Assembly: GCF_001468225.1 (NCBI RefSeq)
Contig: NZ_LNRU01000011.1
Span: forward strand, 94,554 to 158,553
Length of the DNA stretch: 64,000 nucleotides
Source of the DNA: Sphingopyxis sp. H053
Lineage (GTDB): Bacteria; Pseudomonadota; Alphaproteobacteria; Sphingomonadales; Sphingomonadaceae
Direction of reading: 5' to 3'
Numbering within the stretch: the stretch's first letter is position 1; each line of letters begins with the position of its first letter. Of the stretch, positions 7,201-15,161 are shown piece after piece. The position numbers and the translations under genes were made by a program. The notes under the pieces are model-generated. The model did not search any database. It was not told the DNA's origin and was given only the letters and a program-made list of their open reading frames with translations.

Positions 7201-7840
7201 TCTGGCGATGCTTGGCCTTGCGCTTGCGCCCGTCACGGCGCTCGCGAAGGACAAGCTGCCGCCCGACGCCTTTTCGGTTTCGATGCCGATGCCGCCGGCA
7301 CCGCCGCCGGCGAACGGCTCGATCTTTCAGGGCAGCTATGTGGCGCTCACCTCGGGCGGGCGCGCAGGCGCCGTCGGCGATATCGTCACGATCCAGCTCG
7401 TCGAGCGCACCGCGGCGACGAAAAGCAATGCCGCGGGCACGCAGCGCGACGGCGATATCGGTCTGACGCCGCCGACCACCGGGCCGCTGTCGCTGTTCAA
7501 TCCCAGCGACATTGCGATGGGTGGTAGCCAGGCGTTCAAGGGCAAGGGCGATGCGTCGCAGTCGAACGCGCTGTCGGGCGAAGTCAGCGTGACGATCGCC
7601 GCCGTCTATCCGAACGGGACGATGTTCGTGCGCGGCGAAAAGCTGCTCACGCTCAATCGCGGCGACGAACGCGTCCAGATTTCCGGAATCATCCGCGCGA
7701 TCGATATCAGCCCCGAAAACCGCATCCTGTCGACGCGCGTCGCCGATGCCAAGATCCGTTACGTCGGCAAGGGCGAGATCGCCCGCGCGAGCCAGCAAGG
7801 CTGGCTGCAGCGCTTCTTCTCGATCATCAGCCCGTTCTAA
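7181..7840 (+). CDS. flgH: flagellar L-ring protein FlgH without a lipobox
   Basis: Subunit of the outer-membrane L ring, 219 residues. The family body is clear: YVALTSGGRAGAVGDIVTIQ, VERTAATKSNAAG, FKGKGDASQSNALSGEVSVT, and the C-terminal RYVGKGEIARASQQGWLQRF. The N-terminus (MPRRLSNLAMLGLALAPVTA, then LAKDKLPPD) is a signal peptide but has no cysteine, so it cannot be lipidated; cleavage by signal peptidase I after ALA is expected. FlgH is a lipoprotein in most species. The ATG lies inside flgG (20-base overlap); an alternative start at 7208 would not add a cysteine. Confidence 0.93.
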   Translation: MPRRLSNLAMLGLALAPVTALAKDKLPPDAFSVSMPMPPAPPPANGSIFQGSYVALTSGGRAGAVGDIVTIQLVERTAATKSNAAGTQRDGDIGLTPPTTGPLSLFNPSDIAMGGSQAFKGKGDASQSNALSGEVSVTIAAVYPNGTMFVRGEKLLTLNRGDERVQISGIIRAIDISPENRILSTRVADAKIRYVGKGEIARASQQGWLQRFFSIISPF

Positions 7841-7854
7841 CAGAGGAATTTGAA

Positions 7855-8964
7855 GTGACCCAGCGTCCGACCCTGTTCACCCTTTTTGCGCTCCTGCTCG
7901 CGAGCTTCGCCTTTGCGGCGCCCGCGCACGCCGAGCGGATCAAGGACATGGGCCAGTTCCAGGGCCTGCGCGCCAACCAATTGACGGGGTACGGCATCGT
8001 CGTCGGCCTCGCGGGCACGGGCGACGACAGCCTCGACTATTCGACGCTGGGCATGAAGGGCGCGGTGTCGCGCTTTGGCTTGACACTGCCGCCGGGCGTG
8101 AACCCCGCGCTCAAGAACGCCGCGGCGGTGATGATCACCGCCGAGCTGCCGCCTTTTGCCAAGCCCGGCCAGCGGCTTGACGTCACCGTGTCGGCGATCG
8201 GCAAGTCCAAAAGCCTGCGCGGCGGCACGCTCGTGCTCGCGCCGCTCTATGGTGCCGACGGACAGATTTATGCGATGGTGCAGGGCAATCTCGTCATCGG
8301 CGGGCTCGGCGTCGATGCCGCCGACGGATCGAAACTGACCGTCAATGTGCCGTCGAGCGGCCGCATCGCGAACGGCGCGACGGTCGAGCGCGCGGTCGAC
8401 ACCGGCTTTGCGACGTCGAGCTATCTGACCTTCAACCTTCACCAGTTCGACGCGACCAATGCCAAGCGGGTGACCGATGCGATCAACGCCGCGCTTCCCG
8501 GCTCGGCGTCGATGATCGACGGCGCCAGCATCGCGATCCGCACCGGCGGCAACGGCGACGAGCGCATGCGCCTGATCTCGCAGATCGAGAATCTGGGCGT
8601 CCAGCGTGCCGAGCCGCCGGCCAAGGTCATCGTCAATGCGCGCACCGGCACCGTCGTCATCAACGGCGCGGTCCGCGTCGGCACCGCCGCGGTGACGCAG
8701 GGCAAGCTCACCGTCTCGATCAAGGAATCGCCGATGGTGGTGCAGCCCGCGCCGTTCAGCCGCGGCCAGACCGCGGTCGAGGAGTCGAGCGAGATCAGCG
8801 TCGAGCAGGACTATCGTCCGGTGATGCTGGTCAAGCCGACCGCCTCGCTTTCCGAACTTGTCGATGCGATCAATCGCATGGGCGTCCCCCCGGGCGACCT
8901 TGTCGCCATCCTCGAGGCGCTGAGCCAGGCCGGCGCGCTCACTGCGGAACTGGTGATCATATGA
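7855..8964 (+). CDS. flgI: flagellar P-ring protein FlgI
   Basis: Periplasmic P-ring subunit, 369 residues. Signal peptide LFTLFALLLASFAFAAPAHA followed by ERIKDMGQFQGLRANQLTGY, then GIVVGLAGTGDD, the invariant FlgI N-terminal block. The C-terminus has VSLRDLVDAIN-like SLSELVDAINRMGVPPGDLV and AILEALSQAGALTAELVII. Start is GTG at 7855 with AGAGGA 7 bases upstream. Overlaps flgJ by 4 bases. Confidence 0.97.
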   Translation: MTQRPTLFTLFALLLASFAFAAPAHAERIKDMGQFQGLRANQLTGYGIVVGLAGTGDDSLDYSTLGMKGAVSRFGLTLPPGVNPALKNAAAVMITAELPPFAKPGQRLDVTVSAIGKSKSLRGGTLVLAPLYGADGQIYAMVQGNLVIGGLGVDAADGSKLTVNVPSSGRIANGATVERAVDTGFATSSYLTFNLHQFDATNAKRVTDAINAALPGSASMIDGASIAIRTGGNGDERMRLISQIENLGVQRAEPPAKVIVNARTGTVVINGAVRVGTAAVTQGKLTVSIKESPMVVQPAPFSRGQTAVEESSEISVEQDYRPVMLVKPTASLSELVDAINRMGVPPGDLVAILEALSQAGALTAELVII

Positions 8965-9278
8965 CGAGCCCTATTTCTTCTGTCCACGCCACGCCGACGC
9001 CCGCTGCCGCTGGCGGCGGCGATGGCGGGCTGCGCAAGGCGGCCGAGGCATTCGAAGCCGTGATCCTGCGCCAGCTGATGGCGTCGATGCGGCAGGCCAA
9101 GCTCGGCGACGATATATTGGGGTCGAGCGCGACCGACAATTTCCGCGAAATGGCCGACGCGCGCACCGCCGACAGCCTCGCCGCGATGCGCCAGTTCGGG
9201 ATCGCCGACATGGTCGAGCGGCAGTTCCGCGGCCAGCTCGCGGGCGGCGCCGTTCGCTCTGGGGGAGGCGTCCAATGA
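8961..9278 (+). CDS. flgJ: rod-binding protein FlgJ, single-domain
   Basis: A 105-residue rod-cap/rod-binding protein with the FlgJ N-terminal motif LRKAAEAFEAVILRQLMASM and the distal EMADARTADSLAA block. In gamma- and betaproteobacteria FlgJ has a C-terminal muramidase domain; here the gene ends after the rod-binding half. The missing activity is probably supplied by the lytic transglycosylase at 1233-2060. ATGA overlaps on both sides (with flgI and flgK) indicate tight coupling. Confidence 0.92.
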   Translation: MTSPISSVHATPTPAAAGGGDGGLRKAAEAFEAVILRQLMASMRQAKLGDDILGSSATDNFREMADARTADSLAAMRQFGIADMVERQFRGQLAGGAVRSGGGVQ

Positions 9279-10600
9279 GCGACCTGCTCGGCATCGGCTA
9301 TAGCGGGCTCAAAGCCTATTCGCGTGCGCTCTCGACGATCGGCGACAATATCGCCAACGCCCAGACCCCCGGATATGCGCGGCGCCGGCTCGAAATGATG
9401 GAAGCCGTCGGCGGCGGCAATTCGATCTTCTATCGCGGCAACACCAACCCCGGCGGCGTCGACATTCGTGGCATCGACCGTTCGGTCGACGGCTGGCTGA
9501 TCGAGGATTCGCGCATCACCTCGGGCGACGCCGAACGCTCGGCGACGAAGCTCGGCTGGCTCGGCAAGACCGAGGATGCGCTGAGCGACGAGACCAACGG
9601 CATCAAGACCGGGCTGACCAAGCTTTATACCACCGCCGACCAGTTGACCGCCGATCCGACGAATCGCACGCTGCGTGCGCAGTTCCTGCAATCGGCCGAC
9701 GATATCGCGTCGGGCTTTCGTACCGCGGCGGGCCAGCTCGACAAGATGGGCGAGGGGATCGAGGGCGCTGCAGCGAGCACGGTCGATCAGTTCAACAGCA
9801 ATCTGAATGCGCTCGAACAGATCAACATCGGGCTGCGCAAGGCGCGGCCGGGCTCGACCAACGAGGCGAGCCTGCTCGACGAGCGCGACCGGCTGCTCGA
9901 CAAATTGTCGTCGCAGGCCGGCGTCAGCCCGACCTTCGACAATAATGGCGCGGTGACGCTGCGCGCGGCCGGATCGGGCGACCTGCTCGTCGGCGGCGGC
10001 GTGGTGAACCCGATTTCGGTCACCGCGGCACCCGACGGGCGCCTGTCGTACAGCGTCGGGGGTTCGCCGCTTGCCATCTCGACCGGCTCGCTTGCCGGCC
10101 TTGCCGAAGGCGCGATCCATGTCGCCGATCAGCGCGCATCGCTCGACACGATGGCGACGCAGTTCGCGAGCCAGCTCAACGCCGCGCATCAGGCGGGCAC
10201 CGACGCCAATGGCAATCCGGGGCAGGCCTTGTTCACCGGCACCAGCGCGGCAACGCTGACCGCCGCGCCGCTGACCCCCGATCAAGTGGCGGCGGCGAAC
10301 GCGTCGGGCAGCAACGGCAATATGCTCGCGCTTGGTGCGATGCGCGGGGCGAACGATCCCGAAGCGCGCTGGTCGGGCCATCTTGCGACACAGGCGCAGG
10401 CCGTGTCGTCGGCGCGGGCGCAGGACGCCGCCGCGGCGACGCGCGCCGATGCTTCGGCCGCGGCACGCGACGGCGTCAGCCAGGTCGATCTCGACACCGA
10501 AGCCGCCGAGCTGCTGCGCTTCCAGCAGGCCTATTCGGCGGCCGCGCGCACGATCCAGGTCGCGCGCGAAACCATGCAAACATTGCTCAGCTCGCTCTAA
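9275..10600 (+). CDS. flgK: hook-filament junction protein FlgK (HAP1)
   Basis: Junction protein between hook and filament, 441 residues. N-terminus LLGIGYSGLKAYSRALSTIG, then DNIANAQTPGYARRRLEMME. C-terminus QVDLDTEAAELLRFQQAYSA, then AARTIQVARETMQTLLSSL is characteristic. The middle is alanine-rich and variable. Coupled to flgJ by a 4-base overlap. A FlgN-type chaperone candidate for it is at 2140-2448. Confidence 0.95.
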   Translation: MSDLLGIGYSGLKAYSRALSTIGDNIANAQTPGYARRRLEMMEAVGGGNSIFYRGNTNPGGVDIRGIDRSVDGWLIEDSRITSGDAERSATKLGWLGKTEDALSDETNGIKTGLTKLYTTADQLTADPTNRTLRAQFLQSADDIASGFRTAAGQLDKMGEGIEGAAASTVDQFNSNLNALEQINIGLRKARPGSTNEASLLDERDRLLDKLSSQAGVSPTFDNNGAVTLRAAGSGDLLVGGGVVNPISVTAAPDGRLSYSVGGSPLAISTGSLAGLAEGAIHVADQRASLDTMATQFASQLNAAHQAGTDANGNPGQALFTGTSAATLTAAPLTPDQVAAANASGSNGNMLALGAMRGANDPEARWSGHLATQAQAVSSARAQDAAAATRADASAAARDGVSQVDLDTEAAELLRFQQAYSAAARTIQVARETMQTLLSSL

Positions 10601-10615
10601 GGAAGGGTCAGGATC

Positions 10616-11446
10616 ATGATCAACGCCGTGGGCAACCGCATGACGCGCGAAATCGCGCGCCAACAGAAACTCGCCGACGCGCTCGAGCGGACGCAGATAC
10701 AGATATCGGGCGGGAAAAAGCTGCTGCGCATGTCCGACGATCCCGTCGCAGCGCGGCGGATCGCGACGATCGGCACGACGCAGGCGAGCATGACCGCCTG
10801 GTCGGCCAATGTGAACGCGGCCGACGCGCTGGTGTCGCAGGCCGATGGCGTGATGAAATCGGTAAGCAACCTGATGACCCGCGCGCGCGAGCTGACGCTT
10901 TCGGCAGCGAGCGATACGACAAATCCCGCCGACCGCGCGACCATCGCCGCCGAACTCGGCACGATCGCCGATGAACTCGACGCGTTGGCCGCGACGCGCG
11001 ATTCGAACGGTGAGCCCGTTTTTGCGGCTGGCACCGCGCGCGTGATGCGCTTTGATTCGGATCTCAGCTTCGCCCCGGTTCCGTCGGCGGCCGATGTTTT
11101 CGTCGTCGGCGGAAACAGCCTGTCGACGGGCATTCGCGATGCCGCCGCCGCGGTTGCGGCGGGCGACAAGGCGATGATGGGAACGTCGATCACGGCGCTC
11201 GACACCGCGATCAGCCATGCCGCCGATAAACATGCCGAAATCGGCCTGTCGGGCGGACGGCTCGACCGCATCGCCGACGGGCTCGCGGCGCGCGGGATCA
11301 CGCTCAAGGATGAGCGGTCGTCGGTCGAGGACACCGACCTCGACGTCGCGATCGCGGAGCTCAAAGCCCAGGATCTGACGCTGCAGGCGGCGCAGGCGGC
11401 CTTTGCCAAGATCAACCGGCAGAGCTTGTTCGATATTTTGAACTGA
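10616..11446 (+). CDS. flgL: hook-filament junction protein FlgL (HAP3)
   Basis: Second junction protein, 276 residues, flagellin-like at both ends: LADALERTQIQISGGKKLLR, MSDDPVAARRIATIG at the N-terminus and DTDLDVAIAELKAQDLTLQA, ALFAKI-like AQAAFAKINRQSLFDILN at the C-terminus. 15 bases after flgK with GGAAGG before the ATG. Last gene of the flgB operon; the sigma-28-like site for motA begins 7 bases after it. Confidence 0.95.
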   Translation: MINAVGNRMTREIARQQKLADALERTQIQISGGKKLLRMSDDPVAARRIATIGTTQASMTAWSANVNAADALVSQADGVMKSVSNLMTRARELTLSAASDTTNPADRATIAAELGTIADELDALAATRDSNGEPVFAAGTARVMRFDSDLSFAPVPSAADVFVVGGNSLSTGIRDAAAAVAAGDKAMMGTSITALDTAISHAADKHAEIGLSGGRLDRIADGLAARGITLKDERSSVEDTDLDVAIAELKAQDLTLQAAQAAFAKINRQSLFDILN

Positions 11447-11452
11447 CGCCCC

Positions 11453-11479
11453 TCAATCTTGCGGCGCTGCTGCCGTTAA
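11453..11479 (+). promoter_or_regulatory. sigma-28-like promoter of motAB
   Basis: TCAA, 15 bases, GCCGTTAA (11472-11479); compare TAAA-N15-GCCGATAA. It lies about 70 bases before motA, in the only gap between flgL and motA. Confidence 0.65.
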
Positions 11480-11548
11480 TCATCAAGACGTCCCTGAATT
11501 TGCGGGGGCCGGCTTCGACAGCCGGGTCCGAATGGAGTTTGCTCGCAC

Positions 11549-12412
11549 ATGTTTCCCGTTGTCGGCATTGTCGTACTGATCCTGCTGGTCTTCGGGGGCT
11601 TCGCGCTGACCGGCGGCAATCTGGGTCCCGTCATGCACGCGCTGCCGCACGAAATGCTGATCATCGGCGGTGCGGCACTCGGCTCGCTGATCATCGGCAA
11701 TTCGGGTGCCGACCTGAAGGCGCTCGGCGGCGGGCTCGCCAAGGTGTTCAAGGGACCGAAGTATAAGAAGCAGGATTATCTCGACTGCATCCTGCTCGTC
11801 TCGACGCTGATGAAGATGATGCGCACCGAAGGACCGGTTGCGGTCGAGCCGCACATCGAGGATCCGAAAAACTCGACGATCTTTCAGCAATATCCCAAGC
11901 TTTTGAAGGACGACACGCTCGTCCATCTGATCTGCGACACGCTACGCCTCGTCGTCGTGTCGTCGGGCACGCTCGATCCGCACGCGGTCGAAGAGGTGAT
12001 GGATAATGCGCTGAAGAGCCACCATCATCATTCGATGAAGCCCGCCGAAGGTCTGCAGAGCCTTGCCGACGCGCTTCCCGCGCTCGGCATCGTCGCCGCG
12101 GTGCTCGGCGTCGTGAAGACGATGGGCTCGATCGACAAGCCGCCGGCGATCCTCGGCGCGATGATCGGCTCGGCGCTCGTCGGCACCTTCCTCGGCGTGC
12201 TCCTCGCCTACGGTCTCGTCGGCCCGTTCGCGACGCGCGCCAAGGCGGTGATCGAAAGCGACGCCGCCATCTATCATACGGTGAAGCAGCTGATCATCGC
12301 GTCGCTCCACGGCCATCCGCAGCCGCTGGTGATCGAGGCTGCGCGGTCGGGCGTCGACCATCATAACCAGCCGAGCTTTGCCGAGGTGTTCGACGGGATG
12401 CGGGGCCGCTGA
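11549..12412 (+). CDS. motA: flagellar motor stator protein MotA
   Basis: Ion-channel stator subunit, 287 residues, inner membrane, four membrane segments: residues about 1-20, 30-52, then after the cytoplasmic loop ALPALGIVAAVLGVVKTMGS and IGSALVGTFLGVLLAYGLVG. The cytoplasmic loop includes PKYKKQDYLDCILLVSTLMK and the charged region that contacts FliG. Length and motifs fit the enterobacterial-type MotA. Stop and motB start overlap (TGATG). Confidence 0.96.
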   Translation: MFPVVGIVVLILLVFGGFALTGGNLGPVMHALPHEMLIIGGAALGSLIIGNSGADLKALGGGLAKVFKGPKYKKQDYLDCILLVSTLMKMMRTEGPVAVEPHIEDPKNSTIFQQYPKLLKDDTLVHLICDTLRLVVVSSGTLDPHAVEEVMDNALKSHHHHSMKPAEGLQSLADALPALGIVAAVLGVVKTMGSIDKPPAILGAMIGSALVGTFLGVLLAYGLVGPFATRAKAVIESDAAIYHTVKQLIIASLHGHPQPLVIEAARSGVDHHNQPSFAEVFDGMRGR

Positions 12413-13260
12413 TGGCCGCGCGTCCGAACATGCCGCGGCCGATCATCGTCAAGAAGGTGATCCAGCAAGCGCACGGCGGCCATCACGGCGGCGCGTGGAA
12501 GGTCGCCTATGCGGACTTCGTCACCGCGATGATGGCCTTCTTCCTTTTGATGTGGCTGCTCGGTGCGACGAACGAGGCGCAGCGCAAGGCGCTCGCCGAC
12601 TATTTCGCGCCGACGATCGTCCAGACCAAGACCGAGACCGCCGGGTCGACGGGCCTGTTCGGTGGTGACTCGCTGGTCGCGGCGGACAAATACCCACATG
12701 GCGCGGCGCAGACGGGCACGCGCGCCATGACGATTCCGCGCGACGCCACGGGCGGACCGCGCGAAGCGTCGGGGCGCGAGCGCGCGAGCGACAAGGAGCA
12801 GTTCAGGAAGCTCGCCCAGACGCTGATGGATCAATTGCAGGCAAAGGGCGACCTCAAGCGTCTCGCGCCGAACCTGCGCTTTACCGAAACGCTTGAAGGG
12901 CTGCGCATCGACGTCGTCGACGATGCGGATTTTTCGATGTTCGTGATCGGCACCAGCCAGCTGACCCCCGACGGCGCGCGGCTGTTCAGCGAAATCGCGA
13001 AGCCCGTCGCGGCGGTAACGAACAAGGTGATGATCCGCGGCCACACCGACGCCGCCCCCTGGTCGGCGAAGTCTGGGACGAACAACTGGCGTCTGTCGGT
13101 CGACCGGGCGGAGGTCACGCGCCACTATCTCGAGTTCCGCGGTATCGCCTCGAATCGCTTTTCGCGAATCGAAGGGGTGGCCGATCGCGAGCCCTATGTT
13201 CCCTCCGACCGATTCGATCCGCGCAATCGCCGCATCTCGATCACGCTGGGCTGGCGCTAG
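12412..13260 (+). CDS. motB: flagellar motor stator protein MotB
   Basis: Stator subunit, 282 residues, with one N-terminal membrane helix (AYADFVTAMMAFFLLMWLLG). The proton-carrying aspartate is D35 (E. coli D32). The C-terminal OmpA-like peptidoglycan-binding domain (about 150-280) includes VMIRGHTDAAPWSAKSGTNN, WRLSVDRAEVTRHYL. The second gene of motAB; no clear terminator follows before the regulator gene. Confidence 0.96.
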   Translation: MAARPNMPRPIIVKKVIQQAHGGHHGGAWKVAYADFVTAMMAFFLLMWLLGATNEAQRKALADYFAPTIVQTKTETAGSTGLFGGDSLVAADKYPHGAAQTGTRAMTIPRDATGGPREASGRERASDKEQFRKLAQTLMDQLQAKGDLKRLAPNLRFTETLEGLRIDVVDDADFSMFVIGTSQLTPDGARLFSEIAKPVAAVTNKVMIRGHTDAAPWSAKSGTNNWRLSVDRAEVTRHYLEFRGIASNRFSRIEGVADREPYVPSDRFDPRNRRISITLGWR

Positions 13261-13265
13261 ACGCG

Positions 13266-13371
13266 TGGCAATTAGTGCCAATTTGGCAGCATATTGGAGA
13301 TAGTTAACGCGATTGCGCGTTAATTACTTCCAATCTGGCAATATCTCTTTGTTTTGAATGGGTTAGCTAAC
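13266..13371 (+). promoter_or_regulatory. dyad-rich control region before the sigma-54 activator gene
   Basis: The 196-base gap after motB is AT-rich and full of symmetry. TGGCA (13266-13270), TGCCA (13276-13280) and TGGCA (13284-13288) form two overlapping inverted repeats; another TGGCA is at 13336-13340. TTAACGCG (13304-13311) and CGCGTTAA (13316-13323) form a perfect dyad. GTTAGCTAAC at 13362-13371 is a perfect palindrome. None of the TGGCA copies has a well-spaced -12 GC, so these are more likely operators than sigma-54 promoters. Autoregulation by the adjacent activator is an inference. Confidence 0.5.
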
Positions 13372-13456
13372 AGCTGATAAGCTTTCGTTTACCAATTTCG
13401 TCAATTCCTGAGTCCATCGAAGGGGGCACCGAGCGGGCGGTGCGGTGGAGACTGAA

Positions 13457-14524
13457 ATGACACTGGGGCAGAACAACAATGCAGCGCTCGAAGCGCTGAT
13501 CATCGGCACGAGCCCGGCGACCTGCCGGCTGCGCGAGATGATCCGCCGCGTGGCGCGCTCGAACGCCTCGGTGATGCTCTGCGGCCCGTCGGGCTCGGGC
13601 AAGGAACTTGTTGCCCGCGCCATTCACGACGAAGGCGCCCGTGCCGGCAAGGCTTTTTCGGCCATCAATTGCGGCGCAATCCCCGGCGAACTCATCGAAT
13701 CCGAACTCTTCGGGCATGAAAAGGGCAGCTTCACCGGCGCCCATGCCCGCCGCATCGGCCATTTCGAAGCGACCGAGGGCGGCACGCTCTTCCTCGACGA
13801 AATCGGCGACATGCGTTTCGACATGCAGGTCAAACTGCTCCGCGTGCTCGAAGACCGGACGATTGTCCGCGTCGGCAGCAGCGACGTGAAGGCCGTCGAC
13901 GTCCGCGTCATTTCGGCTACCCACCAGGATCTCGGCGCCGCGATCGCCGATGGCAAATTCCGCGAAGACCTGTTCTTCCGGCTCGGCGTGGTTGTGCTCC
14001 AGGTCCCCAGCCTTGCCAACCGCGTCGAGGATATTCCGGCGCTCATCCGCCACTTCCAGCGCCAGATGCCCGCCGACGCCAAATGCCGTTTCGACGACGC
14101 GGCGATGACGCTGCTGATGCAGCATGCATGGCCGGGCAATGTCCGTGAACTCAGGAATTTCGTGGAGCGCGCCAGCGTTCTCCATGGCGGCGAGACGCTC
14201 GGTCTCGACGACGTCGCCATGCTTTTGAACCCCACCGCAGCGCTTGCACCGCGACGGGCTGTCCCCAGCAGCCCCGTCGCGGCGCAAGCCAGCGCGGAAG
14301 ATCAGGTCGCCTCGGCTCCGGCCGCGCCGCACGCCAAGACGCCGGCACCGGGCCGCCCGATCGATCTCAAGCGCGAGATCGAAACGATCGAACTCGAACA
14401 GATTTACGTCGCGCTCGACCTTGCCGACGGCATCATTTCCGAAGCGGCGCGCCTGCTGACGCTGAAGCGCACGACGCTGATCGAAAAGATGCGCAAGTAC
14501 GGGGTTCACCAGCAGGCCGCCTGA
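13457..14524 (+). CDS. sigma-54-dependent flagellar transcription activator (FlbD/FleQ-like, no receiver)
   Basis: A 355-residue enhancer-binding protein that remodels sigma-54 RNA polymerase. AAA+ domain from about residue 15 to 245: Walker A GPSGSGKE (43-50), loop GSFTGA (90-95, an S variant of GAFTGA), Walker B LFLDEI (111-116), sensor region WPGNVRELRNFVERA. A Fis-type helix-turn-helix closes the protein (IISEAARLLTLKRTTLIEKM). There is no N-terminal receiver or FleQ domain, so phosphorylation is not expected. ATG 13457 has GGAG 6 bases upstream; an in-frame GTG at 13445 is the alternative. It is the natural activator of the four sigma-54 promoters here. Confidence 0.9.
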   Translation: MTLGQNNNAALEALIIGTSPATCRLREMIRRVARSNASVMLCGPSGSGKELVARAIHDEGARAGKAFSAINCGAIPGELIESELFGHEKGSFTGAHARRIGHFEATEGGTLFLDEIGDMRFDMQVKLLRVLEDRTIVRVGSSDVKAVDVRVISATHQDLGAAIADGKFREDLFFRLGVVVLQVPSLANRVEDIPALIRHFQRQMPADAKCRFDDAAMTLLMQHAWPGNVRELRNFVERASVLHGGETLGLDDVAMLLNPTAALAPRRAVPSSPVAAQASAEDQVASAPAAPHAKTPAPGRPIDLKREIETIELEQIYVALDLADGIISEAARLLTLKRTTLIEKMRKYGVHQQAA

Positions 14525-14541
14525 CTCGGCCGCGATACAAG

Positions 14542-14621
14542 TTTCAGCACCCGCTGAAAAAGGGAGCTCTGGTCCGCTCCCGCACCACCCGGCCGCCCGT
14601 CCCCACCATGGGCGGCCGGGT
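14542..14621. terminator. two hairpins after the activator gene
   Basis: TTTCAGC (14542-14548) pairs with GCTGAAA (14553-14559) across ACCC. A perfect 12-base stem follows: ACCCGGCCGCCC (14587-14598) with GGGCGGCCGGGT (14610-14621). Neither ends in a T-run on the plus strand, so termination is plausible but not proven. Confidence 0.45.
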
Positions 14622-14649
14622 AACCAGCGGGCATTTGATTGAATGAATG

Positions 14650-14741
14650 CGGCACCGGCCCGCTCCCCCACCGCCCTTCGACGCCACGCGTCGTCTTCGG
14701 GCGGTGGGGGAGCGGGCCGGTGCCGTTCCACGTCAGTGGAA
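14650..14741. repeat. compound palindromic element, copy 1
   Basis: A perfect 27-base stem (14650-14676 with 14699-14725) encloses an inner CGACG/CGTCG stem (14679-14683, 14689-14693). Immediately after it is a small hairpin TTCCAC-GTCA-GTGGAA (14726-14741). The outer 24 bases of the arms are the same as in copy 2 at 29477-29576, in the same orientation. It lies between convergent genes (activator and fliS). No transposase or target-site duplication is seen. Confidence 0.85.
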
Positions 14742-14746
14742 AAACT

Positions 14747-15151
14747 CTATCGAAGCTGGCGCCAGGCCGCGCTGATCGTCAAAATTCCTTCGAGCAGCTC
14801 GGCAAGACCCTCGGCGCTATTCGCGGCCACGGCATCGTCGAGCTTGCGGCGCATGCTGCGATAGACGCGCGACAGCGCGGTCGCGACATCGCCGCCCTTG
14901 TCGCGATCGAGTCCCGCGTCGAGACCGATCAGGATCGCGCGCGCGCGGTGCGCGGGTTCGGTCGCCGACACGCGCTGCCCCTGCCGGATCATCGCCCCCA
15001 GCACGCCCACGGCGGTCTCCAGCTCGTCGTAGAGCATGGTGACCAGCTCGACGGGGTCGGCGGCAGCGGCGCGGCTTTCATGCTGCAATCGGCGATAAAG
15101 CCCGGTCGCCCGGACGGTCGAGGCGGTAGCGTTCACGGCGGCGGTCCCCAA
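14747..15151 (-). CDS. fliS: flagellin export chaperone FliS
   Basis: Cytoplasmic chaperone that binds the flagellin C-terminus before export. 134 residues, all-helical, with the family pattern ADPVELVTMLYDELETAVGV near residue 35-50, GGDVATALSRVYRSMRRKLD, and a C-terminal helix (LLEGILTISAAWRQL). Ten bases downstream of fliD on the same strand, the usual fliD-fliS arrangement; expression probably from the sigma-28-like site at 16555-16581. Confidence 0.92.
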   Translation of the reverse strand: MGTAAVNATASTVRATGLYRRLQHESRAAAADPVELVTMLYDELETAVGVLGAMIRQGQRVSATEPAHRARAILIGLDAGLDRDKGGDVATALSRVYRSMRRKLDDAVAANSAEGLAELLEGILTISAAWRQLR

Positions 15152-15161
15152 GTCCTAGTTC

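Noticed and set aside
13266..13352. TGGCA words before the sigma-54 activator as sigma-54 promoters
   Set aside because: None has a GC at the right distance for a -12 element (the best candidates are off by one base), unlike the four clear sigma-54 sites. They fit operator dyads better.
14650..14741. Long palindrome as the terminal repeat of an insertion sequence
   Set aside because: There is no transposase gene, no paired end at a distance and no target duplication; arms are adjacent, as in REP-type or structural elements.
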